A stretch of DNA of 64,000 nucleotides from Streptomyces sp. NBC_01232 (lineage in GTDB: Bacteria; Actinomycetota; Actinomycetes; Streptomycetales; Streptomycetaceae), in contig NZ_CP108518.1 in assembly GCF_035989885.1 (NCBI RefSeq), positions 2,732,501 through 2,796,500 on the forward strand, in the 5' to 3' direction. Below, in pieces: positions 23,821 to 35,150 of the stretch; within the stretch, counting starts at the first letter, position 1; each line of letters opens with the position of its first letter. The notes below the pieces were generated by a model. That model was not told the origin of the DNA. It did not search any database and was given only the letters and a program-made list of their open reading frames with translations. Both the position numbers and the translations under genes were made by a program.

Positions 23821-24987
23821 TCACACCTGGAGCCCGGCCGTCAGGAGGTCGACGAAGCCGACCTCCTCCTTCGCCACACCGAAGACCTCGGCGCGCAGCA
23901 TGGTGCGCTCGGCCCAGGCCCGGTGGGGCTTCACCTCGTTCATCTTGTTCGTGTAGGCGCTGCGCATCACTCCGCCGCCGCCGCGCTCGGGCCGCAGGAT
24001 GTCCTGCGCGTCGCAGAACTCCTCGTGCGAGACCACCGACAGCGCGTGCACGGGCGTGACGTGGGCGGGGTGGATGCAGGTCTTGCCGAGCAGTCCGTTG
24101 GCCCGGTCCAGTTCGATCTCGCGCAGCAGTCCGTCCAGGTCGTGCTCGATCAGGGCGGTGCGCAGTTCCTCCACGCCCTCCTCCAGGAAGGGGCTGCGGC
24201 GCAGCTGGGGCTTGAAGAGGCGCTGCTGGCTGCGGAAGTACTCCCAGACGGGCCCGGTCACGGTGAAGCCGGTGCCGTCGGCGCGGCTGAGGACGTTGAC
24301 GACGTCCGCGATGACGCCCGCGACGATCTGGACGTCGTACGCGGTCATGTCGGGCGTGCGCCGCAGGCCGTAGGCCGAGCAGAAGTCGGTCACGCCGAGC
24401 CGTAGCGCCAGGACCCGCTCGCGGTGGCTGTTGACCGTGCGGGAGATGCCGGCGAGGGCCAGGGCGCGGGTTTCGAGGTGGAGGAGGTCCGGGGTCTCCA
24501 GGACGGGCATGGCATACAGGCGGGGCAGGCCGCAGGCCGCCTCCGCCTCGGCGACGGCTTCGAGGAAGGCGATTCCCCGGTTCTCGTCGAACTTCGGGAG
24601 TACGAATCCGGACAGCCGCCGCACGGAGCCGCCCAGCCGGCGCACCAGGTCGGGAATCTGCTCGGGCGTGCGGACGCGGATGAAGAGCAGCGGGAGCTCC
24701 GCCGGGTCGGCGTCGAGCTCGGCGAAGTGCCGGACGAGGTTCTCCTCGGCCCCTGCGACATCGGCGTCGCTGATGGAATCCTCCAGGCAGAGGACCATGG
24801 AGACGACTCCGCGGGCCGCCTGCTTGCGGATGTCCGCGGCGAGCGTGGGGCGGGTGGCCGGGCTGTAGAGCGTGGCCCCCAGGGCCGCTGCGAGGACGCG
24901 GGAAGGCGAGGCGCCGGTGAATTCTGCCGGTTCCTGGTGGAAGAGATCCTTCCGGACAGTGGGCCTTATGTGCCCAAAGTGACGCAT
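23821..24987 (-). CDS. HpcH/HpaI aldolase / citrate-lyase-like protein (Ter cluster)
   Basis: A 388-residue TIM-barrel protein whose start ATG follows GGGGGAAG. It shows VVSMVLCLEDSISDADVAGA (about residues 61-80, metal-binding acidic residues), LFIRVRTPEQIPDLV (about 100-114), GFVLPKFDENRG (about 126-137) and AMPVLETPDLLHLE (about 159-172). These are the substrate and Mg2+ motifs of the citrate-lyase-beta/HpcH fold. It is longer than typical aldolases, as are other Ter-linked members. It heads the minus-strand operon aldolase, PRTase/StiP, HAD, methyltransferase, with a 46-base gap to the second gene. Confidence 0.85.
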   Translation of the reverse strand: MRHFGHIRPTVRKDLFHQEPAEFTGASPSRVLAAALGATLYSPATRPTLAADIRKQAARGVVSMVLCLEDSISDADVAGAEENLVRHFAELDADPAELPLLFIRVRTPEQIPDLVRRLGGSVRRLSGFVLPKFDENRGIAFLEAVAEAEAACGLPRLYAMPVLETPDLLHLETRALALAGISRTVNSHRERVLALRLGVTDFCSAYGLRRTPDMTAYDVQIVAGVIADVVNVLSRADGTGFTVTGPVWEYFRSQQRLFKPQLRRSPFLEEGVEELRTALIEHDLDGLLREIELDRANGLLGKTCIHPAHVTPVHALSVVSHEEFCDAQDILRPERGGGGVMRSAYTNKMNEVKPHRAWAERTMLRAEVFGVAKEEVGFVDLLTAGLQV

Positions 24988-25172
24988 GTGCTTCCCCCGT
25001 ACTGCCTCGGCGGCCCAACTGGCATGGCCGGTAATAGTACGTACGAACGTGAGTCAGGAGTTCCTCAAGCACATGAAGTTCAGGTAACCCTCTTGCACCA
25101 TGCCCAGGTCTCGCGTTCGAGACAAGGCCCTACGGGGGGCCGCATTGTCGCTGTCCACCCCGGGAGGGCAGG

Positions 25173-25940
25173 ATGACGTGCATGACGCACGCGATGCAGA
25201 AGGGCTCGAACATCCCGGTGGCCGCCGTGGCGGTCCGGGCGGTGCTGCGCTGGACCGGCGGCCCCGAGGTGCCGGACGTGGACGCCTCGGCGCTGCTCGT
25301 CGGCCCGGACGGCCGGGTGCGTTCCGACTCGGACTTCGTCTTCTACAACCAGCCGCGGCACCCCTCGGGAGCCGTCTGGCGGCTCGGCAAGAAGCAGATC
25401 GGCGACGCGATCACCGACGCCGTCCAGGCGGACCTGCGCACGGTGACCCCGACGGTGGACCGGATCCTGGTGGTCGCCTCCGCCGAGGACGTCCCGTTCC
25501 GCCGGGTCCACGACCTGCGGATCCTTCTCTACGACGCCACCGTGACCGGCAGCTCCGAACCCCTGGCCTACTTCGACGTACGGCCCGAGACCGGCGCGGA
25601 GACGGCCCTGATCTGCGGGGAGCTGTACCGGCGGGGCGAGGGGTGGAAGTTCCGGGCGCTCGGCGAGGGCTACTCCGACGGGCTGGTGGGTCTGGCGACC
25701 GACCACGGGATCTCGGTCGACGAGAACGCCGCCGAGCCCGACGCGAGCCCGGCCGCCGGGGTGGCGGCCGACGGCGCCTCCGAGCAGACGGCGATGATGG
25801 CCCCGCCCACGCAGGCCCCGCCGCCCATCCAGCCCGCGTACGGGTACCCGCAGCCGGTGTCCCCGGCCCCGGTGCCGGGGCCGGGCGGCGACCCGTCCTT
25901 CCGGCTGCCGGTGCAGGGCCCGCAGTTCATCCGCCACTGA
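25173..25940 (+). CDS. TerD-domain protein with Pro-rich C-terminal tail
   Basis: A 255-residue protein. The TerD domain (about 9-180) includes DVDASALLVGPDGRVRSDSD (about 33-52), FVFYNQPRHPSG and ETALICGELYRRGEGWKFRA with LGEGYSDGLVGLATDHGISV. The acidic D-x-D-A-S-A-L segment is the Ca2+-binding type site. A disordered tail (about 185-255) is rich in Pro, Ala and Gln. It is divergent from the aldolase operon. GGAGGG lies five bases before the ATG at 25173, but the conserved family start MTHAM corresponds to 25182. It probably acts in Ca2+-linked stress signalling with the other Ter proteins. Confidence 0.85.
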   Translation: MTCMTHAMQKGSNIPVAAVAVRAVLRWTGGPEVPDVDASALLVGPDGRVRSDSDFVFYNQPRHPSGAVWRLGKKQIGDAITDAVQADLRTVTPTVDRILVVASAEDVPFRRVHDLRILLYDATVTGSSEPLAYFDVRPETGAETALICGELYRRGEGWKFRALGEGYSDGLVGLATDHGISVDENAAEPDASPAAGVAADGASEQTAMMAPPTQAPPPIQPAYGYPQPVSPAPVPGPGGDPSFRLPVQGPQFIRH

Positions 25941-26021
25941 CGCCGCTGACGCCGCTGACGTCACGGACATCCCTGATGTCCGTGGCCTCTCCGGCATCGC
26001 CGACACCGCCGGCGTCGCCGA

Positions 26022-26055
26022 GGGCCCCGGGGACGCTGTCGCGTCCCGGGGCCCC
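26022..26055. terminator. GC-rich hairpin between convergent Ter genes
   Basis: GGGCCCCGGGGACGC and GCGTCCCGGGGCCCC form a long, slightly offset stem. A second small hairpin (CACGGACAT/ATGTCCGTG) lies upstream around 25964-25987. Both are in the gap between the plus-strand TerD gene and the minus-strand TerA-like gene. Confidence 0.6.
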
Positions 26056-26057
26056 GG

Positions 26058-26798
26058 TCAGCTCTTGGTGCTCTTGTAGCCCCGCCCCCACTGGAGCCCC
26101 CAGCCGTACAGCCGGTCGAGCTCGGCCTGGAACCCGTACACGAACTTCACCTCGCGCCGCACGACGAGCTCACCCTTGACCTTCTCCAGGGAGACGACCG
26201 CGCAGGAGCGGGCCTGTGGCTGCCGCTCGTCCAGCGGGATCTCGATCCTCGGCCCCGTGACGGGGTAGAGGGTCACCATGGCGTGTGTCCGGTCAAAGGC
26301 CGGGGTCTGGTCGTAGATGTAGACGAAGACCAGCAGTCGCTTGATCTCGTCGGCGTGGTCGAGGTTGACGTAGAGGGTCTCCCCCGACGCCGAGCCGAAC
26401 CGGTCGTCCCCGCTGAGCTTGACGTACGGCGGGTCGTTGAGGTCGCCCAGCAGGTTCCCCAGCGGCTGCACGGCCCCGCGGGTACCGTCCGTCAGCTCGT
26501 AGAGGCAGCCCATGTCGAGGTCGACGTTGACCATGCCCTGGGTGTGTGCCTGGACCATGTCCGGCTTGAACAGCTTGAACGGATGCCGGAAGAGCTGGCC
26601 GCTCTGGCCGGAGCGGCCGCCGATGTCCGAGGTGCGCATGCGCCAGGACAGATTGACGCGCAGATTGCCGTGGACGGCCCCCTGTTTGGTGAGCGACACC
26701 GTCGAATGTCGTTTCGTCAGCTCGATCGCGTTCGACGAGGCATTGCCCGACTGGAACTGCACGGCCCGGCTGCCCAGAATGCCGTCGAAGAAGCCCAT
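26058..26798 (-). CDS. TerA-like tellurium-resistance/stress protein
   Basis: A 246-residue soluble, beta-rich protein starting MGFFDGILGSRAVQF. The segments ELTKRHSTVSLTKQG, NLRVNLSWRMRT, MVNVDLDMGCLYELTDGTRG and VKLSGDDRFGSASGETLYVN are conserved in streptomycete TerA-type proteins (COG4110). The acidic DDR and DLD clusters fit metal binding as in TerD. The C-terminus (VRREVKFVYGFQAELDRLYG) is a family hallmark. It probably forms part of the membrane-linked Ter complex with TerD and the DUF475/TerC-like protein encoded next. Confidence 0.78.
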   Translation of the reverse strand: MGFFDGILGSRAVQFQSGNASSNAIELTKRHSTVSLTKQGAVHGNLRVNLSWRMRTSDIGGRSGQSGQLFRHPFKLFKPDMVQAHTQGMVNVDLDMGCLYELTDGTRGAVQPLGNLLGDLNDPPYVKLSGDDRFGSASGETLYVNLDHADEIKRLLVFVYIYDQTPAFDRTHAMVTLYPVTGPRIEIPLDERQPQARSCAVVSLEKVKGELVVRREVKFVYGFQAELDRLYGWGLQWGRGYKSTKS

Positions 26799-26850
26799 CC
26801 CCTACCCCCCTTGGTCCCCTGATCCCCTGATCGTTCCGAGCCTACGGAAG

Positions 26851-26892
26851 CGGGGCGGCCCGCCGGGTCCGTGAACCCGGTGGACCGCCCCG
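26851..26892 (-). terminator. Terminator after the DUF475 gene
   Basis: CGGGGCGG and CCGCCCCG form the outer stem, and CCGGGT/ACCCGG an inner stem. It lies 30 bases past the minus-strand DUF475 stop and before the TerA-like gene start. Confidence 0.65.
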
Positions 26893-26921
26893 CAATGGAG
26901 CGTTCCGCATTACCGCCGCGG

Positions 26922-28052
26922 TCATGCCTCGGCGGTGGAACCCTCCAGTTCCATGCGCTTGTTGCGGCGCACCGAGGACCAGAAGGAGGCGGCGATCAGC
27001 ACCACGCCGATGAGGCCGGTGATGATCTCGCTGATCTCGTGCTGGATGGTGACCAGCAGGATGACCGCGAGGGCACCGATCGCGTAGTGCGCACCGTGCT
27101 CCAGGTACACGTAGTCGTCCAGGGTTCCCTGGCGGACCAGGTAGACCGTGAGCGAACGGACGTACATGGCACCGATACCGAGGCCGAGCGCCATCCAGAA
27201 GATGTGGTTGGTGATGGCGAAGGCGCCGATGACCCCGTCGAAGGAGAACGAGGCGTCGAGGACCTCGAGGTAGAGGAAGAGGAAGAACGCGGCCTTGCCG
27301 GCCAGACCCACCGCGGAGACGGGCTTGCCCGCCGCCTTGGCCTTCTCCTCCTCCTCGTGCTCGCGCTCCTCTTCCTCCTCCAGCTTGTCCTCGAAGTACG
27401 AGGACAGGCCGCCGACGATGAGGTAGGTGATCAGGCCGGCGACGCCGGCGAGCAGCACGGTGGCGGACTTGTCCGCGTGGCCGGTGCTGGTGTGGGCGTT
27501 GACGGCGAAGGTCATCGCGGAGACCAGCAGCGCGATCAGGGCGATGCAGACCGACAGCATGTCGACCTTGCCGAGCTTGGCCAGCGGACGCTCAAGCCAG
27601 GCGAGCCACTTGTGGTCCCGCTCCTCGAAGATGAAGTCGAGGAAGATCATCAGTAGGAACATGCCACCGAAGGCCGCGATGGCCGGGTGGGCGTCGGTGA
27701 CCAGGGCCTCGTACTGCTCGGGATGGTCGAGCGCCAGCTCGATGGCCTCGATGGGCCCGACCTTGGCGCTGATGGCGACGATCGCCACCGGGAAGACCAG
27801 CCGCATTCCGAAGACGGCGATCAGGATGCCGACGGTGAGGAAGATCTTCTGCCAGAAGGCATTCATCTTCTTCAGAATTCCTGCATTGACGACCGCGTTG
27901 TCGAAGGACAGCGAGATCTCGAGGACCGACAGGATCAGTACGACCCCGAACGCCTCCCACCCCCACTGCCACGCGGCAAAGGCGAGGCCGAGCGCCGTGA
28001 TGGCGAACGACCAGCCGAAGGTTTTCAGAACCACTGGCACCTGGCACCCCAT
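26922..28052 (-). CDS. DUF475 / TerC-like integral membrane protein
   Basis: A 376-residue protein with about nine membrane helices. ILSVLEISLSFDNAVVNAGI (about 39-58) and the related LFLYLEVLDASFSFDGVIGA (about 254-273) are the paired TerC-type metal-ion motifs (E, D and N within helices). A highly charged loop, EDKLEEEEEREHEEEEKAKA (about 221-240), lies between the halves. TerC/DUF475 proteins are thought to move or sense metal ions, including Mn2+, and to dock Ter proteins at the membrane. The ATG at 28052 is given, but the family usually begins at VLKTFGWSF, so a GTG at 28034 is likely equally good. Confidence 0.88.
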   Translation of the reverse strand: MGCQVPVVLKTFGWSFAITALGLAFAAWQWGWEAFGVVLILSVLEISLSFDNAVVNAGILKKMNAFWQKIFLTVGILIAVFGMRLVFPVAIVAISAKVGPIEAIELALDHPEQYEALVTDAHPAIAAFGGMFLLMIFLDFIFEERDHKWLAWLERPLAKLGKVDMLSVCIALIALLVSAMTFAVNAHTSTGHADKSATVLLAGVAGLITYLIVGGLSSYFEDKLEEEEEREHEEEEKAKAAGKPVSAVGLAGKAAFFLFLYLEVLDASFSFDGVIGAFAITNHIFWMALGLGIGAMYVRSLTVYLVRQGTLDDYVYLEHGAHYAIGALAVILLVTIQHEISEIITGLIGVVLIAASFWSSVRRNKRMELEGSTAEA

Positions 28053-28067
28053 GCGTCTTGTACGGCT

Positions 28068-28643
28068 TTACGAAACGTTGACCCCGAAGTCTAGAGCGAT
28101 GCCCCTGAGCCCCGACGCGTACCCCTGTCCCACTGCACGGAACTTCCACTCGCCGCCGTACCGGTAGACCTCACCGAAGATCATCGCGGTCTCGCTGGAA
28201 GCGTCCTCGGAGAGGTCGTAGCGGGCCAGTTCCTGGCCGTCGGCCTGGTTGACCACGCGGATGAAGGCATTGCTGACCTGGCCGAAGCTCTGCCGGCGGG
28301 CGTCCGCATCGTGGATCGAGACCGGGAAGACGATCTTGTCGACGGCCTCCGGCACTTTGGTGAGGTCGATGATGATCGACTCGTCATCGCCTTCACCCTC
28401 GCCGGTGAGGTTGTCCCCGGTGTGTTCGACGGAGCCGTCGGGGCTCTTCAAGTTGTTGTAGAAGACGAAGTACTCGTCGCCCAGCACCCGGCCGCTGTTG
28501 CACAGCAGCGCGCTGGCGTCGAGGTCGAAGTCTGCTCCCGTGGTCGAGCGCGCGTCCCATCCGAGACCGATCAGAACCCTGGTGAGGTTCGGTGCGGCCT
28601 TGGAGAGGGAGACATTGCCCCCCTTGGCGAGTGTGACGCCCAT
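28068..28643 (-). CDS. terD: TerD family Ca2+-binding stress protein
   Basis: A 191-residue canonical Ter[21 protein letters not shown] at the start, Ca2+ site [15 protein letters not shown] (about residues 35-49), [20 protein letters not shown] (about 64-83), GEGDDESI, and the final [19 protein letters not shown]. The start ATG follows GGGGAGG. It is the second TerD copy in the same direction as the upstream copy at 28915-29490 and is highly similar to it, so a tandem duplication is likely. Only 15 bases separate it from the DUF475 gene, so the two are probably cotranscribed. Confidence 0.95.
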   Translation of the reverse strand: MGVTLAKGGNVSLSKAAPNLTRVLIGLGWDARSTTGADFDLDASALLCNSGRVLGDEYFVFYNNLKSPDGSVEHTGDNLTGEGEGDDESIIIDLTKVPEAVDKIVFPVSIHDADARRQSFGQVSNAFIRVVNQADGQELARYDLSEDASSETAMIFGEVYRYGGEWKFRAVGQGYASGLRGIALDFGVNVS

Positions 28644-28719
28644 GTTGTGGTCCTCCCCGGACGACGGTGTGGCGGTGTGGCGGAGTGCCGTGGTGACGGG
28701 TGTGGCGGTGGTGCAGTGC

Positions 28720-28791
28720 TGCGGTGGTGCGGTGCTTCCGTAGTGCGGTGGTGCGGTGCTTCCGTCCTGCGGTGGTGCAGTGCCGCGGTCC
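28720..28791. repeat. Three tandem 24-bp repeats upstream of terD
   Basis: Units at 28720-28743, 28744-28767 and 28768-28791; the first two differ only in their last two bases, and the third is more diverged. They lie in the 271-base leader between the two terD genes. The terD reading frame stays open through them, but a GGGGAGG site and family comparison place the start at 28643. Confidence 0.75.
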
Positions 28792-28914
28792 TGCCGTGCT
28801 GCGGGCGTGACGCGCCTTGCGGTGCGCCGGCCGCGGTGGCGGTGCCCGCGGGTAAAGCCGGTCCGGCGCCGTACACACAGTGCACGGCGCCGGACGGACG
28901 AACTGCTCTCAGGC

Positions 28915-29490
28915 TCAGACGTTGACGCCGAAGTCCTGCGCGATGCCGCGCAGGCCCGAGGCGTAACCCTGGCCGATGGCGCGGAACTTCCACTCCGCAC
29001 CGTTGCGGTACAGCTCGCCGAAGACCATCGCGGTCTCGGTCGAGGCGTCCTCGGAGAGGTCGTACCGGGCGAGCTCGGTGTTGTCGGCCTGGTTCACGAC
29101 GCGGATGTACGCGTTGCGGACCTGGCCGAAGCTCTGCTGGCGGCTCTCGGCCTCGTAGATCGAGACCGGGAAGACGATCTTGGCAACGTCGGCCGGGACG
29201 CCGGCCAGGTTGACCTTGATCGCCTCGTCGTCGCCCTCGCCCTCACCGGTGGTGTTGTCACCGGTGTGCTCCACCGAGCCGTCGGGGCTCTTCAGGTTGT
29301 TGAAGAAGACGAAGTTCGCGTCGCTGGTGACCTTGCCCTGGTCGCTGGTCAGGATCGCGCTGGCGTCGAGGTCGAAGTCGACACCGGTGGTGGTGCGAGC
29401 ATCCCAGCCCAGACCGACGATGACCGCCGTCAGGTTAGGCGCGGCCTTGGTCAGCGAGACGTTGCCGCCCTTGCTGAGGCTGACTCCCAC
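28915..29490 (-). CDS. terD: TerD family Ca2+-binding stress protein
   Basis: A 191-residue TerD starting at a GTG with GGAGG eight bases upstream. It has the same landmarks as its neighbour: [16 protein letters not shown] (Ca2+ site), [40 protein letters not shown] and the closing [20 protein letters not shown]. TerD proteins are abundant cytosolic Ca2+-binding stress proteins; in S. coelicolor several paralogues affect differentiation and Ca2+ responses. A hairpin (CCCTCCCGGTC/GACCGGGGGAG) lies in its leader near 29539-29563. Confidence 0.95.
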   Translation of the reverse strand: MGVSLSKGGNVSLTKAAPNLTAVIVGLGWDARTTTGVDFDLDASAILTSDQGKVTSDANFVFFNNLKSPDGSVEHTGDNTTGEGEGDDEAIKVNLAGVPADVAKIVFPVSIYEAESRQQSFGQVRNAYIRVVNQADNTELARYDLSEDASTETAMVFGELYRNGAEWKFRAIGQGYASGLRGIAQDFGVNV

Positions 29491-29657
29491 GGGTCCTCCA
29501 TTGGGTTCTGTGTGTGGGGCGGTGCCCCGTCGTGCAGGGGGCCCTCCCGGTCGTGACCGGGGGAGCTACCGGATCAACGTTTCGATCCTAGTGACGGGTT
29601 CCCGCCTGGAAAGCGGTTTTCGCAGGGAAACTGCGTGGACGGCCCGCGCGGGCACGC

Positions 29658-30116
29658 TCAGAGACTGTCGAGTGCCTTGATGTACTCGTTCAGGTCACGT
29701 GCGTCGGGCAGTCCGTTGACGACAGTCCAGCGCACGATGCCGTCCTTGTCGATGATGAAGGTGCCTCGGACCGCGCATCCCTTGTCCTCGTCGAAGACCC
29801 CGTACGCGCGGGAGGTCTCCCCGTGCGGCCAGAAGTCCGACACCAGCGGGTACTCCAGACCCTCCTGCTCGCCGAAGACCCGCAGGGTGGGCACCGAGTC
29901 GTTGGAGACGGCGAGGAGCTGCACGTCGTCGTTCTGGAAGCGCGGGAGCTGATCGCGCAGCTCGCACAGCTCGCCGGTGCAGACACCGGTGAAGGCGAAC
30001 GGGTAGAAGAGCAGCACCACTGCCTTCTCGCCCCGGAAGTCGGAGAGCCGCACGGTCGCACCGTGGTTGTCCTTGAGCTCGAAGTCCGGAGCCTTGTCGC
30101 CGACCTGGATCGCCAT
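29658..30116 (-). CDS. ahpE: AhpE-type peroxiredoxin
   Basis: A 152-residue one-cysteine-type peroxiredoxin starting [17 protein letters not shown]. The peroxidatic cysteine is C46 in [19 protein letters not shown], fitting the P-x-x-x-T/S-x-x-C motif. [20 protein letters not shown] is the conserved C-terminal segment. It reduces peroxides and peroxynitrite; in actinobacteria mycoredoxin and mycothiol recycle it. The ATG at 30116 with GGGAAG upstream was chosen over a longer open frame. It lies next to the Ter stress genes and DUF3052, as in other streptomycetes. Confidence 0.9.
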   Translation of the reverse strand: MAIQVGDKAPDFELKDNHGATVRLSDFRGEKAVVLLFYPFAFTGVCTGELCELRDQLPRFQNDDVQLLAVSNDSVPTLRVFGEQEGLEYPLVSDFWPHGETSRAYGVFDEDKGCAVRGTFIIDKDGIVRWTVVNGLPDARDLNEYIKALDSL

Positions 30117-30198
30117 CTCTCGCTTCCCTTCGTTCCTGCATCCCTGCGTTGGGCTGTTCGGGTGGGTCCAGCCTATGGGGACCGTGTCCCCGGAACGC

Positions 30199-30242
30199 AC
30201 GCACCCCGCCGACCCGGATGGAATCCGGCCGGCGGGGTGCGT
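30199..30242 (-). terminator. Terminator after DUF3052
   Basis: ACGCACCCCGCCG and CGGCGGGGTGCGT form a long stem, with CCGGAT/ATCCGG continuing it inward. It begins 25 bases past the DUF3052 stop and separates that gene from ahpE. Confidence 0.8.
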
Positions 30243-30266
30243 GTCCGCTTGGCTGCGGGGCGCGGC

Positions 30267-30692
30267 TCAGCGCTTGGACTTGGCCACCTTGGGCGTGGCC
30301 AGCTTGGTCGCCGTCCACTCCTTGCCGATGGGGAGACCCTTGGCCAGCGAGAGGCCCGCGGTCTCGGCCGCCTCGCTGATGTCGCTGGCCTCGACGAAGC
30401 CGGGCTTGCCGGTCTTCGGGGTGACCAGCAGGATCAGGGCGTCGTCCTCGACGAGCTCGGTGGCATCGACCAAGGTGTCCGTCAGATCGCCGTCGTCCTC
30501 CCGGAACCACAGCAGCACCGCGTCGGCGACGTCGTCGTAGTCCTCGTCGACGAACTCCTCGACGAACTGCTCGACGGCATCACGGAAATCCTGATCGACG
30601 TCGTCGTCGTAGCCGATCTCCTGGACCACCTGTTCGGACTGGAAACCCAGCCTGGCGGCCAGGTTCTCCGCGTGGTCCGCGGTCGCGCTCAC
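30267..30692 (-). CDS. DUF3052 family protein
   Basis: A 141-residue acidic protein read from a GTG with GGAGG before it (SATADHAENLAARLGFQSEQ). Other landmarks are VVQEIGYDDDVDQDFRDAVE, a stretch of Asp/Glu near EEFVDEDYDDVADAVLLWF, and DALILLVTPKTGKPGFVEAS. These match DUF3052, found next to aceE in actinomycetes and of unknown function. It is divergent from aceE across a 459-base gap, so shared regulation is possible. Confidence 0.9.
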   Translation of the reverse strand: MSATADHAENLAARLGFQSEQVVQEIGYDDDVDQDFRDAVEQFVEEFVDEDYDDVADAVLLWFREDDGDLTDTLVDATELVEDDALILLVTPKTGKPGFVEASDISEAAETAGLSLAKGLPIGKEWTATKLATPKVAKSKR

Positions 30693-31151
30693 GGGGTGCC
30701 TCCTGCTCATGTTCGGTGAATGTCTCTCGGCGGCGCGCGTACGCGCAGCATTGGGCGTAGTCCACACGGGCGCGGCGGATCGCGCAAGTACCCGGCCGCC
30801 GAGACCGTCGAAACGGTGACGATTACGGCCGTCTCGCCGCAACTTTCAGCCTCCCCGTGTACACCTCTCGTGATTCATCCCACACCATTCCAGCTCATTC
30901 GGCATCATCGTCGACGCTTGATGCCTTTCCTACCTGTTTGAGGGACGAACGGCCTTGCGAAGCGAGCGCCCGGCTTGGGCGTAAGGTGCGGTTCGGTCGG
31001 ATTCGCTACGGATCCCCGCCGGTCCTCACCTCCCGGGTTTCCTGCGGTTTCCGGGGATTACCCGGTGGTAAAGATGAAGATTTCGGCCCAGCGTAAGAGC
31101 ATGGGAGGCGGCGAACCCAAGGCACGACTCCCCCGACAGCGAAGGAACAGC
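30693..31151. promoter_or_regulatory. Divergent control region of DUF3052 and aceE
   Basis: This 459-base gap contains no gene on either strand. The stretch 30820-30960 is less GC-rich than its surroundings and probably holds the aceE promoter. An ATG at 31074 is in frame with aceE and open to its start ([19 protein letters not shown]), so a 26-codon N-terminal extension is possible. No known riboswitch is evident. Confidence 0.5.
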
Positions 31152-33884
<2,733 letters not shown>

Positions 33885-33903
33885 CACCTGCGGCGTGTCC
33901 GGC

Positions 33904-33942
33904 GGGCGGGTCCCGGCTTCGGCCGGGGCCCGCCCTTCTTTA
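33904..33942 (+). terminator. Terminator after aceE
   Basis: A 14-bp stem (33904-33917 with 33922-33935, one G-T pair) with a stable TTCG tetraloop, followed by TTCTTTA. This is a textbook intrinsic terminator, unusual for its T-run in such GC-rich DNA. Confidence 0.9.
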
Positions 33943-33955
33943 TGCGTTGCTTACG

Positions 33956-34768
33956 ATGCTCGGCATGAAGGAACCCTCCCGCCTGCGACAGTGGGAGCGG
34001 CGGAGCCAGACCCCGCTGCTCCTGCTCGCCGTGGCTTTCGCCGTGGCGTACGCCGTGCCCATCGTCGCCCCCGACGCGCGTGCGGACGTGCACCGGGCCT
34101 GCACCTATGTGGAATGGCTGGTGTGGGGGGCCTTCGCCGTCGACTATCTGGTCCGGCTGGCCCTGGTGGCCGACCGCCGGCACTTCGTGCGGACCCACTG
34201 GCTGGACCTGGCCGCCGTGGTGCTGCCGCTCGTGCAGCCGCTGCGCCTGCTGCGGCTGGTCGCCACCCTGATGCTGGTGGGCCGGCGGGCCCGGATGGCT
34301 CCGCAGATCCAGCTGACGACGTACGTGGCCGGGGCCGTCGTGGGACTGCTGATGTTCGGGTCGCTGGCGGTGCTCAGCGTGGAGCGGGACGCCCCCGACG
34401 GGAACATCAGGAACCTGGGCGACGCCGTGTGGTGGTCCTTCACCACGATGACGACGGTCGGGTACGGCGACCACTCGCCCACCACCGGCCTCGGCCGGGT
34501 CCTGGCGGTCGGTCTGATGCTGTCCGGGATCGCCCTGCTCGGTGTGGTGACCGCGAACATCGCCGCGTGGTTCATCTCCCGCTTCGAGCGCGACGACCGG
34601 GCGGACATGCTCCAGCTGGCGGCCATCCAGGAGCTGCAGGCGGAGGTACGGGCGCTGCGCGGCGAGGTCGCCCGGCTGGGCGGCACGCCGGCCGATGCAG
34701 CCGGGGCCGATGCAGCCGACCGGCCGAGCGCCCCGGCGCAGCGGGGGGCTACCTCTCCCACACCTTGA
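33956..34768 (+). CDS. Voltage-gated-type potassium channel
   Basis: A 270-residue protein with six membrane helices. S1 is TPLLLLAVAFAVAYAVPIVA, S2 is YVEWLVWGAFAVDYLVRLAL, S4 is RLLRLVATLMLVGRRARM (arginine-bearing) and S5 is VAGAVVGLLMFGSLAVLSVE. The pore loop has filter TMTTVGYGDHSP (about 163-174), with S6 at VGLMLSGIALLGVVTANIAA. A coiled-coil tail (LQLAAIQELQAEVRALRGEV) probably tetramerises the channel. The TVGYGD filter gives K+ selectivity. Starts at 33956 or 33965 are both possible; no clear ribosome site. Its 3' end overlaps the next minus-strand gene by 20 bases. Confidence 0.9.
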   Translation: MLGMKEPSRLRQWERRSQTPLLLLAVAFAVAYAVPIVAPDARADVHRACTYVEWLVWGAFAVDYLVRLALVADRRHFVRTHWLDLAAVVLPLVQPLRLLRLVATLMLVGRRARMAPQIQLTTYVAGAVVGLLMFGSLAVLSVERDAPDGNIRNLGDAVWWSFTTMTTVGYGDHSPTTGLGRVLAVGLMLSGIALLGVVTANIAAWFISRFERDDRADMLQLAAIQELQAEVRALRGEVARLGGTPADAAGADAADRPSAPAQRGATSPTP

Positions 34769-35150
34769 ACGCCCGCACCTGGTAGGGCGACTGGGGCAGC
34801 CAGACCCCGTCGCCCGGGTAGGTCTGGAACTCGCCCGTCTCCGCGCACTCGGCCGACTGGTACGTCGTCACCGGGCGCCCGGTGCGGTTGGTGAGGGACT
34901 GGGCGCTGGTCCCGGCCGGCAGCGCGGTGCAGCTGTTGACGTCCAGGTTGCTCAGCTCGTGCGTCTGCCGGGCTCCCTTGAACTCCGGTTTCGCCCACAG
35001 GCACAGCTGCCCGGTGGCACAGGCGCCGAGGACCGGCGGGCCCGCGGCGTGTGCCGTGGTGGCCGCACTCGGGACGAGGGCGGTCAGGGCCAGGAAGGCC
35101 GCGGCCAGGGCGGTCGTGGTGGTGGCACGGACGGTTCGACACGTACGCAT
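34749..35150 (-). CDS. Secreted peptidase inhibitor I36-like small protein
   Basis: A 133-residue protein with a clear signal peptide (TTTTALAAAFLALTALVPSA, cleavage near TTAHAAGPP, about residue 36). The mature part has four cysteines (GACATGQLCLW, VNSCTALP, QSAECAETG). The sequence CATGQLCLWAKPEFKGARQ and the AQSLTNRTGRPVTTY turn match the beta-gamma-crystallin-like I36 inhibitor family (SMPI-type) common in Streptomyces. It probably inhibits an extracellular protease, but related proteins have no tested target. Confidence 0.75.
   Translation of the reverse strand: MRTCRTVRATTTTALAAAFLALTALVPSAATTAHAAGPPVLGACATGQLCLWAKPEFKGARQTHELSNLDVNSCTALPAGTSAQSLTNRTGRPVTTYQSAECAETGEFQTYPGDGVWLPQSPYQVRAFKVWER

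Noticed and set aside
28720..28791. CRISPR-like array
   Set aside because: The 24-bp units are directly adjacent with no spacers and only three copies, and no cas gene is nearby.
28643..29000. N-terminal extension of the downstream TerD protein
   Set aside because: The frame is open through the repeats, but GGGGAGG and the family alignment place the start at 28643.
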